DNA of 64,000 bases, from contig OZ038527.1 in NCBI GenBank assembly GCA_964036665.1, positions 17,072,221-17,136,220 on the forward strand, written 5' to 3'. The notes under the pieces are model-generated. The model was given only the letters and a program-made list of their open reading frames with translations, had not been told where the DNA came from and made no database searches. Both the position numbers and the translations under genes were made by a program. Below, piece by piece: positions 43,985-55,748 of this stretch. Numbering within the stretch: position 1 is the stretch's first letter; each line of letters starts with the position of its first letter. This DNA comes from Gordius sp. MW1 (lineage: Eukaryota; Nematomorpha; Gordioida; Gordea; Gordiidae).

Positions 43985-46290
43985 TCCTAAGTACGATACC
44001 CTGCTTCATATGCCTCTACTGATGTGGGTTCGAATCCCGGAGAGGCTAAAAATTTTTCATTTTTTTGTTTAAATTAATATATTGTTCTTGTCAATACCAT
44101 TGATAATATGGTTTTTGGCCGTCCGTTTGCTGCTGACCAATGGAATAAAATGACCATTGGCCAAATTGTGAATCGATTTTTCTTGTTGTTTAAATTAATA
44201 ACTAACCTGTGCCCCCTTACAAGAGCCTATGCCTCTACTGATATGGGTCTCTCCCCTACAAAAGCCTATGCCTCTCATGATGTGGGTCGAACCGGAGAGG
44301 CCAAGTTTTTTTTATTTTTTTTGTTTAAATTAATATATTGTCCTTGTTAATACCATTGATAATATGGCTTTTTAGCCGTCCTTTGGCTGCTGACCAATAG
44401 AATAAAATGACCATTGTCCAAAATGTGAATCGAAATTATTTCGTTTTTTTGGCTATTATGATTGTTCTTGGTAATACCATTGATAATATGGTTTTTGGCT
44501 GTCCGTTTGCTGCTGACCAATGGAATAAAATGACCATTGGCCAAATTGTGAATCGAATTTTTTTTCTCGTTTTTTTTGTTAAAATTAATAATTAACCTGT
44601 GCCCCCTTACAAGAGCCTATGCCTCTACTGAAATGGGTCTCTGTTCCCCCCCCCCTACAAAAGCCTATGCCTCTCATGATGTGGGTTCGAATCCCGGAGA
44701 GGCCAAGTTTTTTTATTTTTTTTGTTTAAATTAATATATTATCCTTGTTAATACCATTGATAATATAATATGGCTTTTTGGCCGTCCGTTGGCTGCTGTC
44801 CAATAGAATAAAATGACCATTGTCCAAAATGTGAATCAAAATTATTTTTTTCGTTTTTTTTGGCTATTATGATTGTTCTTGTTAATATTGATAATATGGA
44901 TTTTTGGCCGTCCGTTGGCTGCTGACCAATGGAATAAAATGACCATTGGCCAAATTGTAAATCGAATTTTTTTCCCTCGTTTTTTTTGTTAAAATTAATA
45001 ATTAATCTGTGCCCCCTTACAAGAGCCTATGCCTCTCCTGATATGGGTCTCTGTGTCCCCCCCCCCTACAAAAGCCTATGCCTCTCATGATGTGGGTTCG
45101 AATCCCGGACAGAAATTTATTTTTGTTTTTTTAAACTATTTGTTCTTGTTAATACCATTGATAATAAGACTTTTTGGCCGTCCGTTGGCTGCTGACCAAT
45201 GGAATAAAGTGACCATTGTCCAAAATGTGAATCGAAATTATTTTTTTCGTTTTTTTTGACTCTTATGATTGTTCTTTTTACTACCATTGATAATATGGCT
45301 TTTTGGCCGTCCGTTGGCTGCTGACCAATAGAATAAAATGACCATTGTCCAAAATGTGAATCGAAATTGTTTCGTTTTTTTGGCTATTATGATTGTTCTT
45401 GTTTAATACCATTGATAAAATGGTTTTTGGCTGTCCGTTTGCTGCTGACCAATGGAATAAAATGACCATTGGCCAAATTGTGGATCGAATTTTTTTTCTC
45501 GTTTTTTTTTGTTAAAATTAAAAATTAACATGTGCCCCCTTACAAAAGCCTATGCCTCTACTGAAATGGGTCCCCCCCCCTACAAAAGCCTATGCCTCTC
45601 ATGATGTGGGTTCGAATCCCGGAGAGGCCAAGTTTTTTTTATTTTTTTGTTTAAATTAATATATTGTCCTTGTTAATACCATAGATAATATGGCTTTTTG
45701 GCCGTCCGTTGGCTGCTGTCCAATAGAATAAAATGACCATGTCCAAAATGTGAATCGAAATTATTTTTTTCGTTTTTTTGGCTATTATGATTGTTCTTGT
45801 AATATTGATAATATGGCTTTTAGGCCGTCCGTTGGCTGCTGACCAATGGAATAAAATGACCATTGTCCAAAATGTGAATCGAAATTATTTCGTTTTTTTG
45901 GCTATTATGATTGTTCTTGTTAATACCATTGATAATATGGCTTTTTGGCCGTCCGTTGGCTGCTGACCAATGGAAAAAATGACCATTGGCCAACTTGTGA
46001 ATCGAAATTTTTTTTTTCTCGTTTTTTTTGACTCTTATGATTGTTCTTGTTAATACCATTGATAATATGGCTTTTTGGCCGTCCGCTGGCTGCTGACCAA
46101 TGAAAAAAATGCCCATTGGCCAAAATGTGAAGCGAAATTTTTTTTTATTTGACTCTTATGTATTTAAATCCACTTTTACCGTGTCCTGGCTGCTGACCAA
46201 TGAAAAAAAATGACCATTGGCCAAAATGTGGATCAAAATTTTTTATTTCGTTTTTTTATTCTTATGTATTTATAGACAGTCCGCTGGCTG
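43985..46290 (+). repeat. Tandem array of modules with T-arm-like hairpin
   Basis: About six or seven irregular units. Each may contain GAGCCTATGCCTCTACTGAT, a second AAAGCCTATGCCTCTCATGA, GTGGGTTCGAATCCCGG followed by AGAGGC, TTAATATATTGTTCTTGTTA, ATACCATTGATAATATGGCT, TTTTGGCCGTCCGTTGGCTG and AAAATGACCATTGGCCAAAT. The text GCCTCT...GTGGGTTCGAATCCCGGAGAGGC can fold into a 6-bp outer stem plus a TTCGAAT-loop stem, like a tRNA T-arm minihelix, and GGTTCGAATCC matches the pol III B box. The modules are shared with the foldback element interior at 40.7-42.3 kb. Confidence 0.8.
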
Positions 46291-47200
46291 CTGACCAATA
46301 GAACAATTTAGCACCTGCAAATTTTTGGGATATATTTAACATACCTGTGACATTTTTAGATGCGCGGTAGGCAAAAGCGGAGCTATTGCATGCATTGTGA
46401 CATTTTGTGATGCGCGGTCGTAATAGGCAATAGCGGAGCTATTGCATGTCGCTGCTAGTTTCGTCGTAAGCCTTTTTTTAAATTTTCCATTAATAAAGTT
46501 AGTTTTTTAATTTTATTAATTGTTACTTTTTAATACTGTATTATTAATTGCTATGCAAATTTTAATTGATTTTAAGCCTTCCTAGCAATTATCCCAATTT
46601 ATATATATGCCTATTCATTTTGCTTAGTAATTTCTGGGTTTTAAGCTACTTTCTTTGACGCAAATAAGTTAGTACAGGGTTAACCTAAGTAAAAGATCAA
46701 ACTTTATAGCTATAGATTGAGTCAAGGCGAGTTTATTTAGCTTTTGGCAATATTATTATTTGCTATGCAATCCCAACATATTGCATAGCAAATATGCTTT
46801 GTTTATACGTAGTATAAAAGAGTAATAGATGTGTATGAGGATGGTAAGCAAAGATAAGTAAAATAAAATAGTAATTAAAAAATAATAATAAAAATTAATA
46901 AAAATAAAAAACAGTGACTGTGATTGGCAAAACGGGGGTCTGGGGGCGGAGCCCCAGGTAACGGGGGTTTGGGGGGCGACGGGGGACTGGGGGCGAAGGA
47001 ATCGGGGTCAAAATAACAGAATTATGAAAAAATAGCAGAAAAAGTCGGGGGGATGGAAAATGCGAAGCGCATAGACATTTTAGAATTATACGACAAAACA
47101 GCATATATTTAATTGTTATTTTCATGTCTTATTTTAAAGAATTTGTCTCATTTTTGAGCAAGAAGAGAATAAGTAAACAAAATATAGATTTTAATGCATA
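46290..47200. other. Non-coding repeats and GC patches
   Basis: TGTGACATTTTTAGATGCGC with GGCAAAAGCGGAGCTATTGC (46346-46394) is followed by a near copy at 46400-46450. A patch at 46930-47010 has GGGGGCGGAGCCCC-type words and G-rich repeats. No gene. Confidence 0.5.
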
Positions 47201-47494
47201 TTTGGTTAGAATTTAAAAAATCTTCAAGAAGTGGGCTGGTACTGACCCTTGGTCAATATTCTTACATCAAAGCTAATATGGGTAAAAATCATCAGACCCA
47301 ATATTTATCAATTTATTGATTATCTCAAAAAGATACAGAAAGAAACTAACTCAAATATCTATAAAATAAACCAAGGAAAAACAATAAACCCAAAATCTAA
47401 GAAAGAAATCAACAAAGAATCTTGTATCAATAATTTAAAAGAACATTATACTAACAGTGAAATAGACCCATCTCAATTTCTAAAAACAATATGA
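47200..47494 (+). pseudogene. MULE transposase C-terminal fragment (probable)
   Basis: The frame reads LIWVKIIRPNIYQFIDYLKK, QKETNSNIYKINQGK, then LKEHYTNSEIDPSQFLKTI and stop. This follows the pattern of MULE transposase C-termini after the catalytic core (HPNIW-FI--LK-EQ, then I--L---Y--G-I---EFL--I). The upstream catalytic part is absent. It could derive from the autonomous partner of the 19-21 kb MULE, which lacks exactly this region. Confidence 0.5.
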
Positions 47495-47699
47495 TGTTAT
47501 CTAAAATATAAAGAAAGAGATGCAATGTTAAATATTATTACCACTTGATTATTTGTCTGTTATAATTTAGTAAATATTAATAAAATTGGTCTGTTATAAT
47601 CGAGTAAATATTTATAAAAAAAACTTAAATGAGTGTAAAGGCAAAACATTTTAAAGGGTCAAAGTAGCAGGATTAAAAAGTAGCAGAATAATATGACTT

Positions 47700-47775
47700 T
47701 TAGATAATCAATATAACCCTGACCTAAAACACTAACCCTAACCTAAAACACTAACCCCGACCTAAAACACTAACC
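47700..47775. repeat. CCTAAAACACTAAC short tandem repeat
   Basis: ACCTAAAACACTAACCC occurs three times in a row with small variants. The inverted form GTGTTTTAGGTCAGCGTTTTAGG occurs near 18200. Confidence 0.7.
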
Positions 47776-47794
47776 CTCCTCACCAATCTAAGAT

Positions 47795-48190
47795 GGAAGT
47801 ATTAGTATTCAACATCTATAATATAAACTATGAATAAAAGATAGGTTAAAACTTAAATTCTATTTCCTTTATTTCCAAAATTGTAAAAATAATATCATAT
47901 CCATGGAAGTATTAGTATTCAACATCTATAATATAAATTATGAATAAAAGATAGGTTAAAACTTAAATTCTATTTCCTTTATTTCCAAAATTATAAATAT
48001 AATATCATATCCATGGAAGTATTAGTATTCAACATCTTTAATATAAATTATGAATAGAATTTTAGGTTAAAACTTTTAATTCTATTTCCTTTATTTCCAA
48101 AATTGTAAATATAATATGATATCCATGGAAGTATTAGTATACAACATCTATAATATAAATTATGAATAAAAGATAGGTTAAAACTTACAT
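47795..48190. repeat. Minisatellite, four units of 110-112 bp
   Basis: Units start with GGAAGTATTAGTATTCAACA at 47795, 47905, 48015 and 48127. Each contains AAAGATAGGTTAAAACTTAA-like text and TATTTCCTTTATTTCCAAAA. The last unit is truncated. Confidence 0.85.
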
Positions 48191-48326
48191 TTTAATTCAT
48201 CATATCAATAAACAGATGTTCAATCTTGACCAGTTCTGACCAGTCTTGATCAGTTCTGACCAATTCTGCTGTTTTTTTTCTGCGGTTTTGACCCGGTCCC
48301 GGGGCGAAGCCCCAAAGGGGGTCTCT

Positions 48327-48603
48327 TGACTGATTATAAGGTAGATCGAACTTTCTTTGTTCGCTAAAACATAATGCGCTTACGATTGAATTAATTGTCT
48401 TTCGCGGTTTTTGTATAACTTTATAATTCGCATTCTGTTGGGACCGTAATAAAGGGAAACGAACTAATATTATGAAATAAACATATGAGTTTCTAAATTG
48501 GATTTTATATTAAATATCCGGAATTATAAGAAAGTTAAGGTAAGCTACTAATGACTATAAATATTAACCTTTTTAAATAATAATTAATTAACCTTAATTT
48601 ACA
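48327..48603 (+). repeat. Left LTR, 277 bp
   Basis: Starts TGACTGATTATAAGGTAGAT, ends TTTACA; contains TTTCTTTGTTCGCTAAAACA and CGAACTAATATTATGAAATA as in the right copy. Confidence 0.75.
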
Positions 48604-49588
48604 TTGGTGTCAGAATAAAAAAGGGATACATTTAAATTTAATAAGCTTTAAATATGAAAAGATAATGTTTATTCTTTTGATTTATTTATTGTTTGGTTGG
48701 TGTAATGCTTACTTAAAAATATTAGGAGTAAAATATAAAGAATGAACTATTTGGATTGCTATTTTAATATTAATTTTTGGGTATTAAGAAGGGTGTGGCA
48801 ATATTTTTAATTTTTAACGATGAGTTGATTCATAAGTCCCAATAGAATCGCGCGAAGGTTTTCTATAATGCTTGTTTTATTCCTTCATTTTTTTCGCTTT
48901 TTGCTTTTTTTCGCATGGAATTCATTTAATATGTATGAATATGATTGACGAGCATGTGACCGTCAATCGCTATCCGTCATTGTCCTTGATTGATCAGCTG
49001 ATATCGAACGGTGCGATAACGCGGTGGTACTTAACAGGAGCAATACGGGTACGACGAGGTTTCAGATATTAAAATTAGTATTGCATGAGCGCACGTGTAA
49101 CCCGGAAGCGAACTAATGAGATCATTTACGACGTTAATCGTCGGTACACTTTCGGGTGTGGCGCCTATGGGTGCGGCGTCTCTGACGCGTTTATTTTATT
49201 AATTCGGAGGCTTAATGCCTGTTATGACCTGTTTTTTGGCTTAATGCCGTATCACCTTTAATTAGGTTTGATGAGGTCGAGTTTCTTGGGTGGGCAAATT
49301 GCCCGTGGGCATGAGTGATTGATTCGTTGGAGTTAATTACCTCGCATGTACGAAGGGAAGTTAATACCATCGTTGTCAGGTCCAAGATTACCGTTATGGA
49401 GTTCATTGCTCCCAGGTGATTATGGTAGGCGGAGTTGCATTTTATGCGAGATACGCCTGTGACACTTTTTACAATTAGTGATGTTGCTGGTGCCTATGTC
49501 GGCGCCGATAGCTGATGTGTGGTATAGCGACGTCACCTTAATTTAATGGAAATATCGTACGCTATGTGTCGAGAGGCTAGCAGCTCTT

Positions 49589-49924
49589 ATGGAGAAGCGG
49601 CCCGAACGACTTAGAGTGGCGAAGATGTTTCTGTCTCGCTTTATGGGGAAAATCAAAGAAACTACTTTGGGTTGCGTTATCGAAAACGAATGGGTAAAGT
49701 ATCCCGAACCCAATAACGCTCAGATGCTCTGGCCAAAACCCGCCCCCCGCCCCCTAGCAAACTTGAAGGGTATGGTGCGATTCAATTTTTTATGGTCAAC
49801 GATGAAATCAGATAGAGAAGACCAATTGGAAGGCCGAAGCAGAAAACGATCCTGGAGACGTTCAACAATACAGTTCGATTCGTACGTCCGAACAATGGAC
49901 AGCGGTCAAAAAACTCAAATCTGA
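49589..49924 (+). other. Open frame inside the LTR element, unrecognised
   Basis: The 111-codon frame starts ATGGAGAAGCGGCCCGAACG and encodes a basic, Arg-rich protein (VAKMFLSRFMGKIKETTLGC, SRKRSWRRSTIQ). Base composition is more balanced than the surroundings (48.9-50.0 kb), which suggests a foreign or captured segment. No family recognised and no RNA evidence; it may be non-coding. Confidence 0.25.
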
Positions 49925-50327
49925 CGACAGTGCTTAGAAGTCAACAATCAGGTCGGAGGAGGTTATCTTGAAGGGTATGGGGTTGTAGTTGCGCGCAGGC
50001 GCAACGCAACCACAGTCTATTATACACAATCTCTCACTGCGGTACAGTGACTCCCATTGTTGTGTAGTCTATCATACATGTTCCCCCCCCCCATCATCTC
50101 TCTCATTGATTAGTTAGACGTCCCTCTCCCCCCCCCCATCGCTCTCTCCGCGATTTATTATAGTGATATGCTAACACGAGTCACGAGCATTTCCCTCATT
50201 ATCTCTCTCGTATTGATTTGTTAGACGCGTAGTAATACATACGCGTGTGGCCATGTTGTGGTCACGTGTCTCCCCACATCATCTCTCTCTTTGTTGTATT
50301 ATATTTATACGCAGATCAGGTCATGCT

Positions 50328-50604
50328 TGACTGATCATAAGGTAGATCGAACTTTCTTTGTTCGCTAAAACATAATGCGCTTTCGATAGAATTAATTGTC
50401 TTTCGCGGTTTTTGTATAACTTTATAATTCGCATTCTATTGGGACCCTAATAAAGGGAAACGAACTAATATTATGAAATAAACATATGAGTTTCTAAATT
50501 GGATTTTATATTAAATATACTGAATTATAAGAAAGTTAAGGTAAGCTAAAAATGACTATAAATATTAACCTTTTTAAATAATAATTAATTAACTTTAATT
50601 TACA
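50328..50604 (+). repeat. Right LTR, 277 bp
   Basis: Starts TGACTGATCATAAGGTAGAT, ends TTTACA; same length as the left LTR. Confidence 0.75.
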
Positions 50605-51070
50605 CTAATTGAACTAATTTTATTTATAAAAAAGTTTATTTATGGGTAGGGCAAACGGGTTAACTCAAAAGGGGAGTATAATTTTGTTTATTGTAATATT
50701 ATTAAATATGTAAACTTTAAACTTAATTAAAAAATTTCTACATAAATATTTTCTGGACATCGGCTGCATTCAATTCATATTTTGCTATTATTTGTTTTTA
50801 AAATGTTCCAACATGTTTGTCCCTAAATGCATTAGCAATTAACTTATTAAAATATTGTGACCTAAAGCGGTTTAGCCAGTGCTATCTGGCCAAATTTTTG
50901 AATTGTACTCAACTCAATTAAAACTCAGCCCACCTAAAACACCAATCTTAGATATTTAAAGTATGAATGAATGTTTAACATTCAGTAACTGCTAATATTA
51001 TTTTATTATATATATCTTTATATAACATATACACATATATTATATTATATAACATATGTAGATATTAAAT
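50605..51070. other. Non-coding AT-rich DNA
   Basis: Nothing recognised except short AT microsatellite-like stretches near 51000-51060. Confidence 0.3.
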
Positions 51071-51074
51071 ATAT

Positions 51075-51094
51075 CCTAACCCTAACCCTAACCC
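51075..51094. repeat. Interstitial telomere-type repeat
   Basis: CCTAACCCTAACCCTAACCC, just over three units of the metazoan TTAGGG repeat. Too short to be a chromosome end. Confidence 0.8.
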
Positions 51095-51384
51095 AATTAT
51101 AATACGATTAGTTGAGCTGCGTTTTAATCTTAGTTGAGCTGCGTTTTAGTCGAGATGAGCAGGAGCGAAATTTTTTCGAAAGATTAAATACTAACTTTTT
51201 TGACCTAATAGGATTAAAATTAAAGATTAAAAATTTCATTTGAAAAAATCATTCGACTTTTAAATAATATAGGAAATTAGATTTCAGTTGTGATAATAAA
51301 AGATTGCCTATTTTTTTTTAATATGCCATTAAATTAATGCTTATATTTTGATAGTGGTTGATAAAATTTAAAATCGCATAAATT

Positions 51385-51525
51385 CGGGCTTAACGGGCAA
51401 ATTTAATATTTCGGGCCGGGCAGTTCGGGCAACTTAGATGTTTCGGGCGGGCACATAAAAGGTTCGGGCGGGCAATGAAGTTAAAAATTTGAACCGGGCC
51501 GGGTTCGGGCATAAAATTTCTTACA
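51385..51525. repeat. CGGGCC word-repeat patch (right arm)
   Basis: TTCGGGCCGGGCAGTTCGGG, TTTCGGGCGGGCACA and GAACCGGGCCGGGTTCGGGC. This is the inverted counterpart of 42785-42925. Confidence 0.7.
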
Positions 51526-52620
51526 AATCTGACCTCTGGTTTGAGATAACTTCTTATACCATAAATTAAATTCTGATTTTGGTTGATGTTTGTGCCATGT
51601 GACTAATGTAAAATTAAGCCAAAAAATTCCTTGAGTTTCTAGCACAAAAAATGACATGGCATATCTTGTTGTGGTTTGAAAGTAAGATAAAAATTATTTG
51701 TATCGAAAATTGTTCATTTGGTTTTTAAAAGAAGGAATCAAGTAGGGGATATATATTGTTACAATGAATTCATTCGAAATATTATAACGAAATTTTTCTC
51801 TTGGCAAATCGAGATTTTTTATCTAAATCCTATAATTTCTTTGATCAAATTCCTTATCAACACTATTTCTTATAGATTTAATACGAGGTCCAATGTTATC
51901 TGCCCCGAAGGTAAAAATCTCTATTTTTAATTGATTGCATAGTAAGAATATATAGCTGAAAAGTTTATCAAGATTTTAAAGGTAAATTAAGTATTTAGAT
52001 AGATGAAACTATCCCTATAGTTTATAATATTGCTATTTATATGGGAGGTCTAAAAATTTTTTTTGCAAATGAACTAGTGTATTTAGAAATAGGACTTTTG
52101 ATAGATTTTTTGGTAAAATACAATAAAAGATATTATAAATGCAAAAGGCATAAAATTTATGCTTATTGGAGAATAAAGTAAGAATGGAACAACATCAATT
52201 AATATACATAAGATATAAGCTTGAAACATGTTATTGGCCCAATTATTTAAACAATTTTCATATCTAGTGCCTATTTATGCAGTTAAATAATTTTTGCAAG
52301 GTTAATTATATTATACTATCTATACACAGAATGGACCTGTTGAACAAACAATTTTTGTATGCTACCCTATTTTGTGCTATTTAGGTTTGTAAAGTCATCT
52401 GCATTTAATTAGCTTTACCAAGAAATAAAGATGATTCACACTATTCTTATAACTAACTCTTCGATTTAAGCTCGTTTATTTGTTCAGCTTGTAGACGTTA
52501 GTTAATAATAACAAACATCTATTTCCAATAATCGTTAAGATGTTAGGAGATATTTAAACGCCCATACTTAGTAATTGTAATTAATTTGCTCTTAATTATT
52601 TTCGCTGTTTCAAACCTAAT

Positions 52621-53278
52621 ATGAACAAATTTTCTGCCATCGTTTGTTTGGCTCTTATTTCCATGGCTCTGTTATGTGACTTGAAAAGTATTTAGAATAA
52701 TTGTTAAATTTTATTCTCATATAAAGATCAAGTGACTGCGGCAGAAAATGCAAGAGATCACTTTATTAATAGAAGAGGTGAAAAGGTGCCTGTTAACAGA
52801 CACGATGAAGTCATCGATTATCGTAAGTTTTTATAGATTTTTGAAATTAGTTGAATAAACCGAGTTTGACTGGATTGCCGCTACTTTTTGTCCCGAGCTT
52901 TGTATAGAATCTTATGTTATTTATATATTTACTTGAACTAAAAATAAATAAAAATTTTATAAATTATATTTAAAATTGTTAAAGACTTTTAAATTTGAAA
53001 CCTAAAGTATTTAGATATTGAAAACCGTCTCGTGCTTTGACTTTATATTTTACTCAAAAATATTTTGTTTTCACATAGCTAAATTTACTAAAAATATTTT
53101 AGTGACAATACCGAAGACAACACGCGGATTTGGTAAGTTACCTAATTTGTTAAATTTATATTTTAATGTAGTCGAAGTTGATCCATCCGATTCGGATGAC
53201 CTAAGTAAGAATAAATAATTACAAACTATTTAATACAAAAATTTAGCCGAAGTAGAAGATTACGATTACGAATATTAA
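52621..53278 (+). CDS. Secreted acidic peptide precursor, copy 1
   Basis: Five exons: 52621-52675, 52727-52822, 53103-53132, 53172-53204, 53247-53278, about 81 aa. All introns are GT-AG in phase 1 and short (51, 280, 39, 42 nt). Exon 1 encodes MNKFSAIVCLALISMALL, a clear signal peptide. Exon 2 encodes AAENARDHFINRRGEKV (dibasic RR) and NRHDEVIDY. Exon 3 gives TIPKTTRGF. Exons 4-5 give a strongly acidic tail, VDPSDSDDL and EVEDYDYEY, ending at the stop. A second acceptor 6 nt downstream (atcaag|TGACTG) keeps the frame and removes two residues. No Cys remains after the signal peptide. The tail suits tyrosine sulfation; role could be a prohormone, gland effector or protease-binding peptide. No known family recognised. 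Confidence 0.75.
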
Positions 53279-53856
53279 ATAATTTTCCATAATTAACCTT
53301 TGCTTTCTTTATAAAGTTAACCTTAAGATTGTTACTTTCACATTTATACAAATTTGAAGTCTGCAAATGTCTATCATATAAACGTAGAATACTTATATTA
53401 TCTGTAAAACAATTACAGCACATTTATAATGTTATCTTAAATAAAGTGTCCATATCGTTAATTTGTTCTTAAATTTAAAGATTTAAACAATTTTCATATC
53501 TAGTGCCTATTTATGCAGTTAAATAATTTTTGCAAGGTTAATTATATTATACTATCTATACACAGAATGGACCTGTTTAACAAACAATTTTTGTATGCTA
53601 CCCTATTTTGTGCTATTTAGGTTTGTAAAGTCATCTGCATTTAATTAGCTTTACCAAGAAATAAAGATGATTCACACTATTCTTATAACTAACTCTTCGA
53701 TTTAAGCTCGTTTATTTGTTCAGCTTGTAGACGTTAGTTAATAATAACAAACATCTATTTCCAATAATCGTTAAGATGTTAGGAGATATTTAAACGCCCA
53801 TACTTAGTAATTGTAATTAATTTGCTCTTAATTATTTTCGCTGTTTCAAACCTAAT

Positions 53857-54514
53857 ATGAACAAATTTTCTGCCATCGTTTGTTTGGCTCTAATTTCCAT
53901 GGCTCTGTTATGTGACTTGAAAAGTATTTAGAATAATTGTTAAATTTTATTCTCATATAAAGATCAAGTGACTGCGGCAGAAAATGCAAGAGATCACTTT
54001 ATTAATAGAAGAGGTGAAAAGGTGCCTGTTAACAGACACGATGAAGTCATCGATTATCGTAAGTTTTTATAGATTTTTGAAATTAGTTGAATAAACCGAG
54101 TTTGACTGGATTGCCGCTACTTTTTGTCCCGAGCTTTGTATAGAATCTTATGTTATTTATATATTTACTTGAACTAAAAATAAATAAAAATTTTATAAAT
54201 TATATTTAAAATTGTTAAAGACTTTTAAATTTGAAACCTAAAGTATTTAGATATTGAAAACCGTCTCGTGCTTTGACTTTATATTTTACTCAAAAATATT
54301 TTGTTTTCACATAGCTAAATTTACTAAAAATATTTTAGTGACAATACCGAAGACAACACGCGGATTTGGTAAGTTACCTAATTTGTTAAATTTATATTTT
54401 AATGTAGTCGAAGTTGATCCTTCCGATTCGGATGACCTAAGTAAGAATAAATAATTACAAACTATTTAATACAAAAATTTAGCCGAAGTAGAAGATTACG
54501 ATTACGAATATTAA
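53857..54514 (+). CDS. Secreted acidic peptide precursor, copy 2
   Basis: Exons 53857-53911, 53963-54058, 54339-54368, 54408-54440, 54483-54514. It predicts the same protein as copy 1: the coding differences noticed are silent (CTT to CTA in the signal peptide, CCA to CCT in exon 4). Splice sites are unchanged. Confidence 0.75.
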
Positions 54515-55090
54515 ATAATTTTCCATAATTAACCTTTGCTTTCTTTATAAAGTTAACCTTAAGATTGTTACTTTCACATTTATACAAATTTGAAGTCTGC
54601 AAATGTCTATCATATAAACGTAGAATACTTATATTATCTGTAAAACAATTACAGCACATTTATAATGTTATCTTAAATAAAGTGTCCATATCGTTAATTT
54701 GTTCTTAAATTTAAAGATTTAAACAATTTTCATATCTAGTGCCTATTTATGCAGTTAAATAATTTTTGCAAGGTTAATTATATTATACTATCTATACACA
54801 GAATGGACCTGTTTAACAAACAATTTTTGTATGCTACCCTATTGTGCTATTTAGGTTTGTAAAGTCATCTGCATTTAATTAGCTTTACCAAGAAATAAAG
54901 ATGATTCACACTATTCTTATAACTAACTCTTCGATTTAAGCTCGTTTATTTGTTCAGCTTGTAGACGTTAGTTAATAATAACAAACATCTATTTCCAATA
55001 ATCGTTAAGATGTTAGGAGATATTTAAACGCCCATACTTAGTAATTGTAATTAATTTGCTCTTAATTATTTTCGCTGTTTCAAACCTAAT

Positions 55091-55748
55091 ATGAACAAAT
55101 TTTCTGCCATCGTTTGTTTGGCTCTTATTTCCATGGCTCTGTTATGTGACTTGAAAAGTATTTAGAATAATTGTTAAATTTTATTCTCATATAAAGATCA
55201 AGTGACTGCGGCAGAAAATGCAAGAGATCACTTAATTAATAGAAGAGGTGAAAAGGTGCCTGTTAACAGACACGATGAAGTCATCGATTATCGTAAGTTT
55301 TTATAGATTTTTGAAATTAGTTGAATAAACCGAGTTTGACTGGATTGCCGCTACTTTTTGTCCCGAGCTTTGTATAGAATCTTATGTTATTTATATATTT
55401 ACTTGAACTAAAAATAAATAAAAATTTTATAAATTATATTTAAAATTGTTAAAGACTTTTAAATTTGAAACCTAAAGTATTTAGATATTGAAAACCGTCT
55501 CGTGCTTTGACTTTATATTTTACTCAAAAATATTTTGTTTTCACATAGCTAAATTTACTAAAAATATTTTAGTGACAATACCGAAGACAACACGCGGATT
55601 TGGTAAGTTACCTAATTTGTTAAATTTATATTTTAATGTAGTCGAAGTTGATCCATCCGATTTGGATGACCTAAGTAAGAATAAATAATTACAAACTATT
55701 TAATACAAAAATTTAGCCGAAGTAGAAGATTACGATTACGAATATTAA
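55091..55748 (+). CDS. Secreted acidic peptide precursor, copy 3 (two substitutions)
   Basis: Exons 55091-55145, 55197-55292, 55573-55602, 55642-55674, 55717-55748. Relative to the other copies it has Phe to Leu in exon 2 (CACTTA for CACTTT) and Ser to Leu in exon 4 (GATTTG for GATTCG). Its unit is 2 bp shorter, in the upstream region. All splice sites are intact. Confidence 0.75.

Larger units (their letters stand above)
48327..50604 (+). mobile_element. Short LTR-flanked element (TRIM/LARD-like)
   Basis: Two 277-bp LTRs (48327-48603, 50328-50604), both starting TGACTGAT and ending TTTACA, differ at roughly ten positions. TTGGTGTCAGAA directly follows the left LTR as a primer-binding site candidate. 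The 1.7-kb interior encodes no Gag or Pol. The last part (about 49995-50300) is a copy of sequence found at 43.1-43.86 kb. No target duplication was seen (GTCTCT versus CTAATT). Confidence 0.7.

Noticed and set aside
44020-45640. tRNA genes suggested by exact B-box-like GGTTCGAATCC
   Set aside because: No A box, no anticodon arm and no full cloverleaf is readable upstream; only a T-arm-like hairpin is present, so they are reported as repeat modules.
44108-46123. Many 62-98-codon frames with repeated SAANGRPKSHII or AADQWNKMTI text
   Set aside because: They simply follow the tandem repeat modules on both strands; no start context, no family, and period tracks the DNA repeat.
46895-47125. Proline-rich minus-strand frame
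   Set aside because: It arises from a low-complexity GGGGGCGGAGCCCC-type patch.
53018-53423. 66- and 65-codon frames repeated in each tandem unit
   Set aside because: They read through introns of the peptide gene (plus frame) or run antisense to it (minus frame); the spliced five-exon model fits splice signals and gives a secreted protein.
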